Assembly: GCF_900105945.1 (NCBI RefSeq)
Contig: NZ_FNSO01000004.1
Span: forward strand, 8,108,407-8,172,406
DNA length: 64,000 nt
Reading direction: 5' to 3'
Origin: Amycolatopsis tolypomycina
GTDB lineage: Bacteria > Actinomycetota > Actinomycetes > Mycobacteriales > Pseudonocardiaceae
Shown here: in pieces, positions 17,833-26,556 of the stretch
Position numbering within the stretch: position 1 is the first letter of the stretch
Layout of the letters: each line of letters starts with the position of its first letter
Notes under the pieces: model-generated
The model's input: only the letters and a program-made list of their open reading frames with translations
Told to the model about the DNA's origin: nothing
The model's database searches: none
Made by a program: the position numbers and the translations under genes

Positions 17833-18704
17833 GCGGGCGGCTGGTGCACACCGGGCAGGTCGTCGTCGACCTCGTCATGCGGGTGCCCGCGCTGCCACCG
17901 CACGGCGGCGACGTCCTCGCGTCGTCGACGAACCTGTTGCCCGGCGGCGGTTTCAACGTCATGGCCGCCGCCGCGCGGTCCGGCGCGGAGGTGCTTTACG
18001 CCGGCAGCCACGGAATCGGCGGCTTCGGCGATCTCGTCCGCAACGCGCTCGCGACCGAAGGGATTGCGCTGGCTCACGAACCAATGTCCGAAGTGGACAC
18101 CGGCGTCGTCGTCGTGTTGGTGGACGCGACCGGCGAGCGCACCTTCGCGACCGGCACCGGCGCCGAAGGACGGCTGCACGCCGAATTGCTCGACCGAGTC
18201 ACCCCAAAGAATGACGACGTCGTGTACGTGAGCGGATACAGTTGGTTGCACGAGATCAATCGCGGCGCCCTCATCGAGTGGCTGCCCCGGCTGCCCGGCT
18301 CGAAGATCCTGTTCGACCCCGGCCCGCTCATCACCGACATCGACCCTGGAGACCTCCATGCCTTGTTGTCCACAATAGACATACTGAGCTGCACCGCCCG
18401 CGAAGCCGAGGTGCTGGGCGAGCTGCCACCCGTCGCCGTTGTCCGCGAGGGCGCGCAAGGCTGTCGCGTCCACGAAAACGGCCGGATCACCGACGTCCCC
18501 GGTTTCCCGGTCGAGGTCGTGGACACCACCGGCGCCGGCGACACGCACTGCGGCGTGCTGGCCGCGGAGCTGTTGCGCGGCAGTACCGTCCTCGACGCCG
18601 CCGTGCGCGCCAACGCGGCGGCCGCGCTTTCGGTGACCCGGCGCGGCCCGGCGACCGCGCCGGGCCGGGAAGAGATCGACCAGCTGGTGGAGGCCATGCG
18701 ATGA
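17829..18704 (+). CDS. PfkB-family carbohydrate/nucleoside kinase
   Basis: 291 residues of ribokinase fold. PfkB signature 1 is seen at GGGFNVMAAAARSGAEV (about 38-54) and signature 2 at DTTGAGDTHCGVLAAELL, with the GAGD anion hole and catalytic Asp at 235-238. Lid residues TGVVVVLVDATGERTF follow the family. ATG overlaps the upstream gene by ATGA and the stop overlaps the permease ATG. Expected reaction: ATP-dependent phosphorylation of a ribose, pseudo-nucleoside or similar sugar alcohol group released or imported by its neighbours. Confidence 0.88.
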   Translation: MSGRLVHTGQVVVDLVMRVPALPPHGGDVLASSTNLLPGGGFNVMAAAARSGAEVLYAGSHGIGGFGDLVRNALATEGIALAHEPMSEVDTGVVVVLVDATGERTFATGTGAEGRLHAELLDRVTPKNDDVVYVSGYSWLHEINRGALIEWLPRLPGSKILFDPGPLITDIDPGDLHALLSTIDILSCTAREAEVLGELPPVAVVREGAQGCRVHENGRITDVPGFPVEVVDTTGAGDTHCGVLAAELLRGSTVLDAAVRANAAAALSVTRRGPATAPGREEIDQLVEAMR

Positions 18705-20134
18705 CCGGTACCCGCAGACTCGAGGTGGAGACCAACGGCCTCGACGTGATCGACGACGCCGAGCGGCGCGGGCGCCCGCGGCAGCTGTTCTGGCCGTGGT
18801 TCGGCGCGAACGTGTCGGTGCTGGGGCTGAGCTACGGCTCGTTCACCCTCGGCTTCGGCATCTCGTTCGGGCAGGCGCTGGTCGCCGGTCTCGTCGGCAT
18901 CCTGTTCTCGTTCCTGCTGTGCGGCTTCATCGCCATCGCGGGCAAGCGGGGGTCGGCGCCGACGATGCTGCTTTCGCGGGCGGCGTTCGGCGTGCGCGGC
19001 AACCGGCTGCCGTCGGCGATCTCGTGGCTGCTGACGGTCGGCTGGGAAACCGTGCTCGCCGCGCTGGCGACGCTGGCCACGGCGACGGTGTTCGAGCGCC
19101 TCGGCTGGGGCGGCGGAACGCCGACGAAGGTGGTCGCGCTCGTGGTGGTGGCGGCGCTGACCGTCGCCGCCGGCGTGCTCGGCTTCGACGCGATCATGAA
19201 GCTGCAGACGTGGATCACCTGGATCACCGGTGTGCTCACGGTCGTCTACGTTGTCCTCGTGGCCGGCGACGTCCACTGGGCGGCGGTGAGCGCGCTGCCG
19301 TCCGGGTCGGCGCAGCAGTGGGTGGGTGCGCTGGTGTTCCTGATGACCGGCTTCGGCCTCGGCTGGGTCAACGCGGCCGCGGACTACTCCCGCTACCTGC
19401 CGCGGTCGGCGTCGAGCCGGGGCGTGGTCGGCTGGACGACGTTCGGCGCGTCGGTGGCGCCGGTGGTGCTGCTGGTGTTCGGGTTGCTGCTGGCCGGGTC
19501 GTCGCCGGACCTCAACAAGGCGATCGCGGCCGACCCGATCGGCGCACTGACGTCGTTGCTGCCGCTGTGGTTCCTGGTGCCGTTCGCGATCGTCGCGGTG
19601 CTCGGCCTGGTCGGCGGCGCAGTCCTGGACATCTATTCGTCGGGGCTGGCGCTGCTCTCGGCGGGTGTGCGCATCCCCCGCCCGGCGGCTGCGCTCGTCG
19701 ACGGCGTGATCATGATCCTGGGCACGGTCTACATCGTGTTCTTCGGTGGCGAGTTCCTCGGTCAGTTCCAGGGTTTCCTGGTGACGCTGGGCGTGCCGGT
19801 GGCGGCCTGGTGCGGCGTGATGCTCGCGGACGTCCTGCTGCGGCGCCGCGACTACGCCGAGCCCGACCTCTTCGACCCGGCCGGCCGCTACGGCGACGTC
19901 CGGGTCGGGCCGATCGCGCTGGTCCTGGTGGCGACGGCGCTCGGCTGGGGCCTGGTGACGAACTCGTCCGCGGCGTGGCTGCAGTGGCAGGGATACCTGC
20001 TGGAGCCGTTCGGCCTCGGCGGCCGCGAAGGCGCCTGGGCTTACGCGAACCTCGGCGTGCTGCTGGCGCTGGCCTTGGGCTTCCTGGTGACGTTGCTGAC
20101 GCGGCGGCGGGTCCGCGAACAGGAGGCAGTATGA
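18701..20134 (+). CDS. NCS1-family nucleobase/nucleoside permease
   Basis: 477 residues, about 12 transmembrane helices, with the cytosine-permease-like N-terminus RPRQLFWPWFGANVSVLGLSYG cut by the first helix, and a characteristic GWVNAAADYSRYLPRS stretch in the middle helix region. NCS1 carriers import purine or pyrimidine bases, allantoin, hydantoins, nicotinamide-type or thiamine precursors using Na+ or H+. It overlaps both neighbours by ATGA, so it is translationally coupled in the operon and presumably imports the substrate handled by the hydrolases and kinase. Confidence 0.88.
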   Translation: MTGTRRLEVETNGLDVIDDAERRGRPRQLFWPWFGANVSVLGLSYGSFTLGFGISFGQALVAGLVGILFSFLLCGFIAIAGKRGSAPTMLLSRAAFGVRGNRLPSAISWLLTVGWETVLAALATLATATVFERLGWGGGTPTKVVALVVVAALTVAAGVLGFDAIMKLQTWITWITGVLTVVYVVLVAGDVHWAAVSALPSGSAQQWVGALVFLMTGFGLGWVNAAADYSRYLPRSASSRGVVGWTTFGASVAPVVLLVFGLLLAGSSPDLNKAIAADPIGALTSLLPLWFLVPFAIVAVLGLVGGAVLDIYSSGLALLSAGVRIPRPAAALVDGVIMILGTVYIVFFGGEFLGQFQGFLVTLGVPVAAWCGVMLADVLLRRRDYAEPDLFDPAGRYGDVRVGPIALVLVATALGWGLVTNSSAAWLQWQGYLLEPFGLGGREGAWAYANLGVLLALALGFLVTLLTRRRVREQEAV

Positions 20135-20661
20135 GGCGAATCCTGGCGGTCATCGACCTGCAGAACGTCTTCGCCGACCCGGCGAGCCCGTGGTTCACCC
20201 CGCGCTTCGCCGAGGTGGTCCCGCCGATCCACCGGCTGGTGACGGCGTTCGGCGACGACGTCGTGTTCACGCGGTTTGTCGCGCCAGCACGACCGGAAGG
20301 GGCGTGGCGCCGGTACTACGAGCAGTGGCCGTTCGCGCTCCAGCCACCGGACTCGCAGCTGTACCAAGTGGTCGACGCTTTCCAGCCCTCGTCCACTGTG
20401 GACGCGACGACGTTCGGGAAGTGGAACCCGCGCATGGCAACCCGGGTGGGTGGCGCGGGCCTGGTGCTCGCGGGCGTCTCGACGGACTGCTGCGTCCTGT
20501 CGACGGCCCTGGCGGCGGCAGACGCGGGCGTCGCGGTCACGGTGGTGTCCGACGCGTGCGCAGGCGCGGACGACGAGAGCCACGCCAAGGCCCTGGACAT
20601 CATGCGGCTGTACGGCCCGCTCGTGCAGGTCGCCACCACCGAGGAGGTACTCGCGAAGTAG
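20131..20661 (+). CDS. Isochorismatase-like cysteine hydrolase
   Basis: 176 residues, the nicotinamidase/isochorismatase fold. Catalytic triad positions are visible: Asp9 in LAVIDLQNVF, Lys97 in TTFGKWNP and Cys121 in GVSTDCCVLSTALAA; a cis-peptide GVS turn precedes the nucleophile. Members hydrolyse amides or ureas such as nicotinamide, N-carbamoyl compounds or biuret. AGGAGG lies just before the ATG, which overlaps the permease stop. As the last operon gene it probably acts on the liberated base or its breakdown product. Confidence 0.87.
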   Translation: MRRILAVIDLQNVFADPASPWFTPRFAEVVPPIHRLVTAFGDDVVFTRFVAPARPEGAWRRYYEQWPFALQPPDSQLYQVVDAFQPSSTVDATTFGKWNPRMATRVGGAGLVLAGVSTDCCVLSTALAAADAGVAVTVVSDACAGADDESHAKALDIMRLYGPLVQVATTEEVLAK

Positions 20662-20671
20662 ATTCGCCTGC

Positions 20672-21505
20672 GTGATCGACCACATCAGCATCCCCACCGA
20701 GGCCGGGTCCTTCGACGCCATCGCCGCCGGGCCCGAAGACGGGCGGCCCGTCCTCCTGCTGCACGGCTTCCCCGAAGCCGCGACCGAGTGGGAGCACCAG
20801 GTCGCGACCCTCGGGGTGCTCGGATTCCGGGCCGTCGCGCCGGATCAGCGTGGGTACTCGCCGAATGTCCGCCCCGAGCAGGCGAGCGACTACTCGATCG
20901 ATCACCTTGTCGGGGACGTCGTCGCGATCACCGAAGCGCTGGGCTGGCTGAAGTTCGACCTCGTCGGGCACGACTGGGGTGGCGCCGTCGCCTGGTGGAC
21001 CGCCGACGCGCACCCGGAACGGCTGCGGAGCCTCACCGTCGTCTCCACGCCGCACCCCGCCGCGCTCGCCGATGCCATGAAGACCGACGAAGACCAGCAC
21101 CTGCGCACCCGCTACATGACGGAGTGGCGGCAGACCCGCGTCACCGAGCGGCGGATGCTGGAGAACGGCGGCCGCGCACTGCGGGAGATGTTCGATCGGC
21201 GCGTGTCGCCGTCCAAGGTCGACGACTACGTGCAGCGGCTGTCCGAGCCGGGCGCGCTCACCGCCGCCCTCAACTGGTACCGGGCCGGGCGGCCGGGCGG
21301 GAAGATCGGCAAGATCGCCGTGCCGACGCTGTACATCTGGAGCACCGAGGACGTCTCGTTCGGCTCGACCGCCGCGCTCGACACCGCGAACTGGGTCACC
21401 GGGCCCTACCACTTCGAAATGCTCGAAGACGTCTCGCACTGGGTGCCGGAGGAGGCACCGGAAGCCGTCACTTCGCTGCTCGTGGAGCACCTCAACGCAC
21501 GGTGA
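20672..21505 (+). CDS. Alpha/beta hydrolase, epoxide hydrolase-like
   Basis: 277 residues. Oxyanion motif HGFPEAATEW, nucleophile elbow VGHDWGG with Asp as nucleophile, and catalytic His in EDVSHWVPEEAPE; a cap domain with Tyr residues (RYMTEW, ALNWYR) lies between. Asp nucleophile plus cap tyrosines point to epoxide hydrolases or dehalogenases. A TAGATT box ends seven bases before the GTG start, indicating a separate leaderless transcript ten bases after the salvage operon, so it need not belong to that pathway. Confidence 0.83.
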   Translation: MIDHISIPTEAGSFDAIAAGPEDGRPVLLLHGFPEAATEWEHQVATLGVLGFRAVAPDQRGYSPNVRPEQASDYSIDHLVGDVVAITEALGWLKFDLVGHDWGGAVAWWTADAHPERLRSLTVVSTPHPAALADAMKTDEDQHLRTRYMTEWRQTRVTERRMLENGGRALREMFDRRVSPSKVDDYVQRLSEPGALTAALNWYRAGRPGGKIGKIAVPTLYIWSTEDVSFGSTAALDTANWVTGPYHFEMLEDVSHWVPEEAPEAVTSLLVEHLNAR

Positions 21506-21591
21506 CGGCCCGTCACCGTGCCGGGCGGACCGCGGTAACCCACCCGCCTCGCGGTACGGCGCGCAGGCAGCCGTCGTGTTCACTGGGGCGC

Positions 21592-22155
21592 GTGGATACC
21601 GCGACCGAACCCGAGACCGAGCAGGTCGTCTTCGTCACCGAGGACGGCGTGCCCACCGGCGAAACCGGCCCCAAGCTGGCCAGCCACCACGAGCACACCC
21701 GGTTGCACCTGGCCTTCTCGTGCTACGTCCTGCGGCGCAGCGACAACGCCCTGCTGATCACCCAGCGCGCCGGTCACAAGAAGGTCTGGCCGGGGGTCTG
21801 GACCAACAGCGTCTGCGGCCACCCCGCGCCCGGCGAAGCGCTCGAGGACGCCGTCCGGCGCCGCGCCGCCTACGAGCTCGGGCTGCCTTCGCTGTCCGGG
21901 TTGCACTGCGTGCTGCCGAACTACCGCTACCGGACGCCGCCATTCCAGGGGATCGTCGAGAACGAGTTCTGCCCGGTGTTCGCCGCGTGGGCCGACGCCG
22001 AGCCGGCGCCGAACCCGGAGGAGGTCGGCGACTGGCGCTGGGTCGCCTGGAACGACTACACGTCGTTACTGAACGACACGACGGCTAATGTGAGTTACTG
22101 GGCTAAGGACCAGTACTCGCAGCTCAAGGGCATCGAGCCGTTCGTCGGACTCTGA
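21592..22155 (+). CDS. idi: Isopentenyl-diphosphate delta-isomerase, type 1
   Basis: 187 residues of Nudix-like IPP isomerase, interconverting IPP and DMAPP for isoprenoid synthesis. The catalytic cysteine sits in WTNSVCGHPAPGE, with metal-ligand histidines in ASHHEHTRLHLAF and the catalytic glutamate in GIVENEFCPVF; WRWVAW closes the domain. Starts at GTG 21592, 86 bases after the hydrolase. A 7-bp GACTCTG/CAGAGTC hairpin (22148-22175) straddles the stop. Confidence 0.92.
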   Translation: MDTATEPETEQVVFVTEDGVPTGETGPKLASHHEHTRLHLAFSCYVLRRSDNALLITQRAGHKKVWPGVWTNSVCGHPAPGEALEDAVRRRAAYELGLPSLSGLHCVLPNYRYRTPPFQGIVENEFCPVFAAWADAEPAPNPEEVGDWRWVAWNDYTSLLNDTTANVSYWAKDQYSQLKGIEPFVGL

Positions 22156-22275
22156 ACCGACCACTCCGCAGAGTCACCATCACAGTCCCGTTTGAGCGAA
22201 ATTCACCTTCTTCCGGACCGGCATCTCAAGCGCGACCGCCCCCACGACGACAACCAAGGAGTGGTGGAGGTGGGG

Positions 22276-22959
22276 ATGGTCGCCGAGGGCGAAGGCGCGG
22301 CGGGCCGGACAGCCAGCCCGCAGCCGCCGGACCTGCTCCGCCTCCACGAAGCCATCGCCAGCCTCTTCGCCACCCAGGGCGACTGGCAGCGCGCCTACCA
22401 GCACCTGCGTTCGGCGCTCGAAATCGCTCGCGACGGCAGTCTCCGCGACGCGCTGACCTCGAGTTACAACCGCCGCTACCTCGATGAGCGCCTGTATGGA
22501 CCGTTCACCGATCGCCTGCCGCTGGGACTCGCGCTGATCGATCTCGACCGCTTCAAGAGCGTCAACGACACGTACGGTCACCTCGTCGGCGACCGCGTCC
22601 TGCGCCGGGTCGCCGACCTGCTCCAGGAGGACCTGCCCCCGGGCGGCTTCTGCGCCCGCTACGGCGGCGAGGAGTTCGTGCTGTGGCTGCCGGGGGTCGA
22701 CCTCGGGCGCGCCGTTCGCGTCGTCGACGACGCCCGGTTGCGCGTCGCCCGTCATCCCTGGTCAGAACTTCAGCCGGGGTTGCGCGTGACCATCAGCGCC
22801 GGGCTCGCGCACGAGACGCCGGGGTCCGGGGCGCCGACGTCACCGGAGCGCCGGCTGCGGCACGCGGACGACCTGCTTTATGCGGCGAAACACGCGGGCC
22901 GCAACAAAGTCGCCTATCAAGACGCGCAAACGACACAGTTAATATCCCACTCTGAGTAA
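22276..22959 (+). CDS. Small cytosolic GGDEF diguanylate cyclase
   Basis: 227 residues. A short helical N-terminus with a TPR-like helix pair (DWQRAYQHLRSALEIARDG) leads into an intact GGDEF domain: ALIDLDRFKSVNDTYGHLVGD and active site YGGEEF at 129-134. The inhibitory RxxD site normally upstream of GGEEF is missing (PPGGFCA instead), so product inhibition is unlikely. It ends ADDLLYAAKHAGRNKV. GGAGG lies five bases before the chosen ATG; GTG 22264 after AAGGAG is an alternative. Expected to make c-di-GMP, a ligand used by RsiG encoded 18 kb away. Confidence 0.85.
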   Translation: MVAEGEGAAGRTASPQPPDLLRLHEAIASLFATQGDWQRAYQHLRSALEIARDGSLRDALTSSYNRRYLDERLYGPFTDRLPLGLALIDLDRFKSVNDTYGHLVGDRVLRRVADLLQEDLPPGGFCARYGGEEFVLWLPGVDLGRAVRVVDDARLRVARHPWSELQPGLRVTISAGLAHETPGSGAPTSPERRLRHADDLLYAAKHAGRNKVAYQDAQTTQLISHSE

Positions 22960-23002
22960 CGCAAACACGGCATTACTCCGTCCGCCGACAAGGTGTATCA
23001 CC

Positions 23003-23034
23003 CGTTTGTCGACGCACACCGGCCGTTCGTCGAC
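23003..23034. repeat. Direct repeat CGTTYGTCGAC, 21-bp period
   Basis: CGTTTGTCGAC (23003-23013) and CGTTCGTCGAC (23024-23034) are direct repeats exactly two helical turns apart, 145 bases upstream of the LCP gene start. Could be an activator or repressor site for the LCP promoter; no factor can be assigned. Confidence 0.35.
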
Positions 23035-23178
23035 TCAAGGTGAAGAAAATTCCGGGAGGGTGTCGTCACGAACGGGGGGTATCCGTACGATAACGAAAAC
23101 CGCCGGGGGAACGATCACCTCCTGCGGGGGAAGACGGCCAAATCGAAGCCACCCTTCGATCGCGCGAAAGGAGACCGA

Positions 23179-25794
23179 GTGCCGGACGAGCTCGACAGCC
23201 CGGGAACCGGTCACCGCTCCGACGGTCCCGCGCGGCCCCGGCCCGGACGGCGCCGGTCGATGGAGGACCAGGGCGGGATCAGCGTCTCCGACGTCGTCGC
23301 CAAGACCACCGGCGTTCGCCCCCTGCCGGCCCGCGAGGAGCGACCCGACCAGCCGGGACGCCGTCTTCGCGCAGCCGAGCCGCGGTCTTCCCAGCCGCGC
23401 GCTCCGAGGTCGGACCAGGGGCCTGCACAGGACCCAGTACCCACGGACGCCACACGTCAACCGCGCACCCCCCGCCCCCGCCAGCCCCGCCGCACCACCG
23501 CGGCGGCGCCCCTGCCGGAAGCCCCCCTCCAGCGACGCCCCCCGGTGGCCAACCCGGGCCCGCAGCAGACGTCGGCGACCCCCCAGCCGCCGCGACGCCC
23601 CCGCCGCCCGTCGGCGGAGGCGCCTCAGGGCGAAGGTGTCCCGCCTCGCCGCGCACCCCGCGCGGAGCAGGCGCCGACCCCGGACAGCCCGGCCCCCCGC
23701 CGAGCGGCTGCCGCGCCCGACGGCCCCGCACCCCGCCGAGCGGCCGCCACACCCGACAGCCCCGCACCCCGCCGACCAGGGATTTCCGCCGAGGCGGCGG
23801 CACCGCCACGCGCGCCCGACGGCCCCGCACCCCGCCGAGCGGCCGGCCCCGAAGGGGTCGCGCCGCAGCGCCCCACCGGTGACGGTCCCGCAGGCCGTCG
23901 GGCGGCGATGTCGGCCGAGGCCGCGGTACCCCCGCGCGCCGCCGACCGCCGAGCGGCGGAAAGCCCCGCGGGCCGACGCCCGGCCGCTTCGACCGAGGCA
24001 GTGGCACCTCCGCGCGCCACGCCGGACAGCCCGGCGCCCCGGCGCACCGCCGCCGAAGGGGCCGCGCCTCCGCGGGCCGCGGCCGACGGCCGACGCCCCG
24101 CAGCCCCCACCGCTGCCGCCCCGATCCCGCCCGCCGTAGCCGATGGTCCGGTCGGCCGCCGTCCCGCGGCTCCCGCCGCGGCCCCGATTCCGCACGACGC
24201 GGCCGATGGGCCCGCCGGCCGACGCCCCGCAGCTCCGATCCCGCCCGCCGCGGATGGTTCGGGGCGCCGAGCTTCCGCCGAGGCCGCACGGGCTGCCGCC
24301 GATGGGCCCGCGGGTCGGCGTCCCGGTGGCCCGGCCGAGGCACCCTCGCGTTCCGTCGCCGGTGACGATGCTTCCGGGGGTGTGCCGCCTCGGGCCGCCC
24401 TTGATCCGCTCACCATGACCGACGAGATGGAAGCCATCGACGAGGCCACCCAGTACCGCCGCAGGATCGACCACACCCTCGCCCGGTTCTCCGCCGCGCA
24501 CGATGAGATGGAAGCCGAAGAGGCCAAGCGGCGGGAACGCCGGGAACGGCTCTCGCCCGCCTCCATCCTCGAGAGCACCCGGACAGCCCTGCAGCGCGTT
24601 GTCACCGCTCCGCCGCCCGAAGACGACGCCGCCGAGGTGGCGCCACTCCCCGAAAAGGCGCCGAGGAAGAGCGTGCAGTTCGGGCGGATCGCCGCGGCCG
24701 TGGTGGCCGCGCTCGTCTTCCTCGGGATCGGGGGTGCCTGGGGCGCCCAGACCTACTTCGACGCCAAGTTCACCCAAGTCGCCGCGCTCGACGAGAACTC
24801 CGCCGACATCCAGGACGCCGCGGCGCAGGCCAACGACGAGAACTTCCTGATGGTCGGCTCCGACACCCGCGACGGGGCGTCCGCCGAAGAGGGCGTCGGC
24901 ACCGCCGACAGCATCCCCGGTGCGCGGAGCGACACCGTGATGGTGGCGCACATCCCCGCCGACCGGAAGCGGGTCGTCGTCACGTCGTTCCCGCGTGACC
25001 TCGAGATCAACCGGCCCGAGTGCCAGCGCTGGGACCCCGTGCAGAGCAAGAACACCGACGAAAAGGTGCCCGCGCAGAAGATCGCCAAGCTCAACACCGC
25101 GTACGCGGTGGGCGGGCCGTCCTGCGTCACCAAGGTCATCCAGCAGATCACCGGGCTGCGGATCAACCACTTCGTCGGCATCGACTTCAACGGCTTCAAG
25201 GAGATGGTCGACGCGGTGCACGGCGTCACCATCCACAACGAGATCCCGATCGACGACACCATCCTCGGCAAGGTGCTGCTGCAGACCGGCGACGTCACGA
25301 TCTCCGGCGACCAGGCACTGAACTTCGTCCGGGCGCGGCACGTCAAGGGCGACCCGACGTCCGACTACGGCCGGATCAAGCGGCAGCAGGAGTTCATCGG
25401 CGCGCTGCTGAAGAAGGTCATGTCCTCGGATGTCGTGCTCGACCCCGGCAAGCTCAGCGACTTCATCACTGCCTTCGCGAAGGCCACCTTCGGCGACAAC
25501 CTCGGCGTCAAGCAGATGATGACGCTGGCGCAGTCGATGAAGGGCCTCGACCCGTCGAAGATCACGTTCCTCACCGTCCCGACGGTCGGCACGGCCAACA
25601 GCCGCGGCAACGAGGTGCTCGTCGTCAGCAAGACGAAGGCCCTCTTCGACGCGCTGCGCAACAACACGCCGCTGCCCGACCCGAACGCGCCGGTCCCCGT
25701 CAGCGAGCAGGCGCCGCCGAGCAGCACGTCGAAGTCGAAGTCCAGCGGCAGCTCGAAGTCGACCACCACCCGCAAGAGCACCGGCAACGGCTGA
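23179..25794 (+). CDS. LytR-CpsA-Psr cell-wall ligase with very long disordered N-terminus
   Basis: 871 residues. Residues 1-500 are cytoplasmic, disordered and dominated by Pro, Ala and Arg; units of the type PAPRRAAA-PDG/PDS recur from about 95 to 395, then a charged stretch (EAEEAKRRERRERL). One transmembrane helix (about 504-521, AAAVVAALVFLGIGGAW) precedes the extracellular LCP domain: NFLMVGSDTRDG, ARSDTVMVAHI, VVTSFPRDLEI, FNGFKEMVDAVHG and RARHVKGDPTSDYGRIKRQQ, with the phosphate-binding arginines and Asp intact. LCP enzymes attach arabinogalactan or teichoic-type polymers to peptidoglycan. GTG start follows AAAGGAG. The C-terminus is Ser/Lys-rich. Confidence 0.88.
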   Translation: MPDELDSPGTGHRSDGPARPRPGRRRSMEDQGGISVSDVVAKTTGVRPLPAREERPDQPGRRLRAAEPRSSQPRAPRSDQGPAQDPVPTDATRQPRTPRPRQPRRTTAAAPLPEAPLQRRPPVANPGPQQTSATPQPPRRPRRPSAEAPQGEGVPPRRAPRAEQAPTPDSPAPRRAAAAPDGPAPRRAAATPDSPAPRRPGISAEAAAPPRAPDGPAPRRAAGPEGVAPQRPTGDGPAGRRAAMSAEAAVPPRAADRRAAESPAGRRPAASTEAVAPPRATPDSPAPRRTAAEGAAPPRAAADGRRPAAPTAAAPIPPAVADGPVGRRPAAPAAAPIPHDAADGPAGRRPAAPIPPAADGSGRRASAEAARAAADGPAGRRPGGPAEAPSRSVAGDDASGGVPPRAALDPLTMTDEMEAIDEATQYRRRIDHTLARFSAAHDEMEAEEAKRRERRERLSPASILESTRTALQRVVTAPPPEDDAAEVAPLPEKAPRKSVQFGRIAAAVVAALVFLGIGGAWGAQTYFDAKFTQVAALDENSADIQDAAAQANDENFLMVGSDTRDGASAEEGVGTADSIPGARSDTVMVAHIPADRKRVVVTSFPRDLEINRPECQRWDPVQSKNTDEKVPAQKIAKLNTAYAVGGPSCVTKVIQQITGLRINHFVGIDFNGFKEMVDAVHGVTIHNEIPIDDTILGKVLLQTGDVTISGDQALNFVRARHVKGDPTSDYGRIKRQQEFIGALLKKVMSSDVVLDPGKLSDFITAFAKATFGDNLGVKQMMTLAQSMKGLDPSKITFLTVPTVGTANSRGNEVLVVSKTKALFDALRNNTPLPDPNAPVPVSEQAPPSSTSKSKSSGSSKSTTTRKSTGNG

Positions 25795-25815
25795 GCCGGA
25801 GGATCGTTAGTCCGG

Positions 25816-25837
25816 GTTCACGTGCGGTTCACCCGGC
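25816..25837 (+). promoter_or_regulatory. PHO box (PhoP direct repeat) before phoU
   Basis: GTTCAC at 25816 and GTTCAC at 25827 form two 11-nt direct repeat units (GTTCACGTGCG, GTTCACCCGGC), the classic actinobacterial PhoP site. A TAGGGT -10 box (25865-25870) lies six bases before the phoU ATG, so the PHO box sits just upstream of the -35 position, right for activation under phosphate limitation. Confidence 0.75.
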
Positions 25838-25876
25838 GATGCGGTATTTGGCCACAGTTGGCCGTAGGGTTGGGCC

Positions 25877-26542
25877 ATGCGTGAGGCTTACCATGTCGAA
25901 CTCGAACAGCTCGCCGACCACCTGGCCGCGATGTCGGTCCAGGTCGCCGACGCCATGGAGCGGGCCACGCGGGCACTGCTGGAGGTCGATCTCGGTCTCG
26001 CCGAGCAGGTGATCAGCGACGACGCCAAGGTCGACGACGCCCGCGCCCAGTGCGAGGAGCAGGCGTACGCCCTGCTGGCCCTGCAGGCGCCCGTGGCGAC
26101 CGACCTGCGCACCGTCCTCGCGGCGATCCACGCCGCCGAGAGCCTGGAGCGGATGGGCGACCTGGCGCTGCACGTGGCGAAGGCCGCGCGGCGCCGCCAC
26201 CCCGAGCCGGTGCTGCCGGACGCGGTGCGCCCGTACTTCGCCGAGATGGGCGAAGTCGCGGTCAAGCTGGCCCGCCAGACCGAACAGGTCATCAAGTCGA
26301 AGGACGTCGAGGCGGCGAAGACGCTCGAATCCGACGACGACCAGGTGGACGACATCCACCGCCACCTCTTCACCGTCATCATGGACCGCGAGTGGCCGCA
26401 CGGCGTGGCCGCGGCCGTCGACGTGACGCTGCTCGGCCGCTTCTACGAGCGCTACGCCGACCACGCCGTCTCGGTCGCCAAGCGGATGATCTTCGTCGTC
26501 ACCGGCAAGATGCCGGGCTACGGCTCCGACGACGACATCTGA
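25877..26542 (+). CDS. phoU: Phosphate uptake regulator PhoU
   Basis: 221 residues made of two PhoU three-helix repeats. Metal-cluster motifs are seen at ESLERMGDLALHVAK (first repeat) and RFYERYADHAVSVAKR (second repeat, ExxxDxxxx pattern). PhoU dampens the PhoR/PhoP response through the Pst transporter. It has its own promoter with PHO box and a -10 element close enough to the ATG for leaderless transcription. It converges on pstB, with a shared palindromic terminator between. Confidence 0.92.
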   Translation: MREAYHVELEQLADHLAAMSVQVADAMERATRALLEVDLGLAEQVISDDAKVDDARAQCEEQAYALLALQAPVATDLRTVLAAIHAAESLERMGDLALHVAKAARRRHPEPVLPDAVRPYFAEMGEVAVKLARQTEQVIKSKDVEAAKTLESDDDQVDDIHRHLFTVIMDREWPHGVAAAVDVTLLGRFYERYADHAVSVAKRMIFVVTGKMPGYGSDDDI

Positions 26543-26556
26543 GCCGCCCCAACGAA

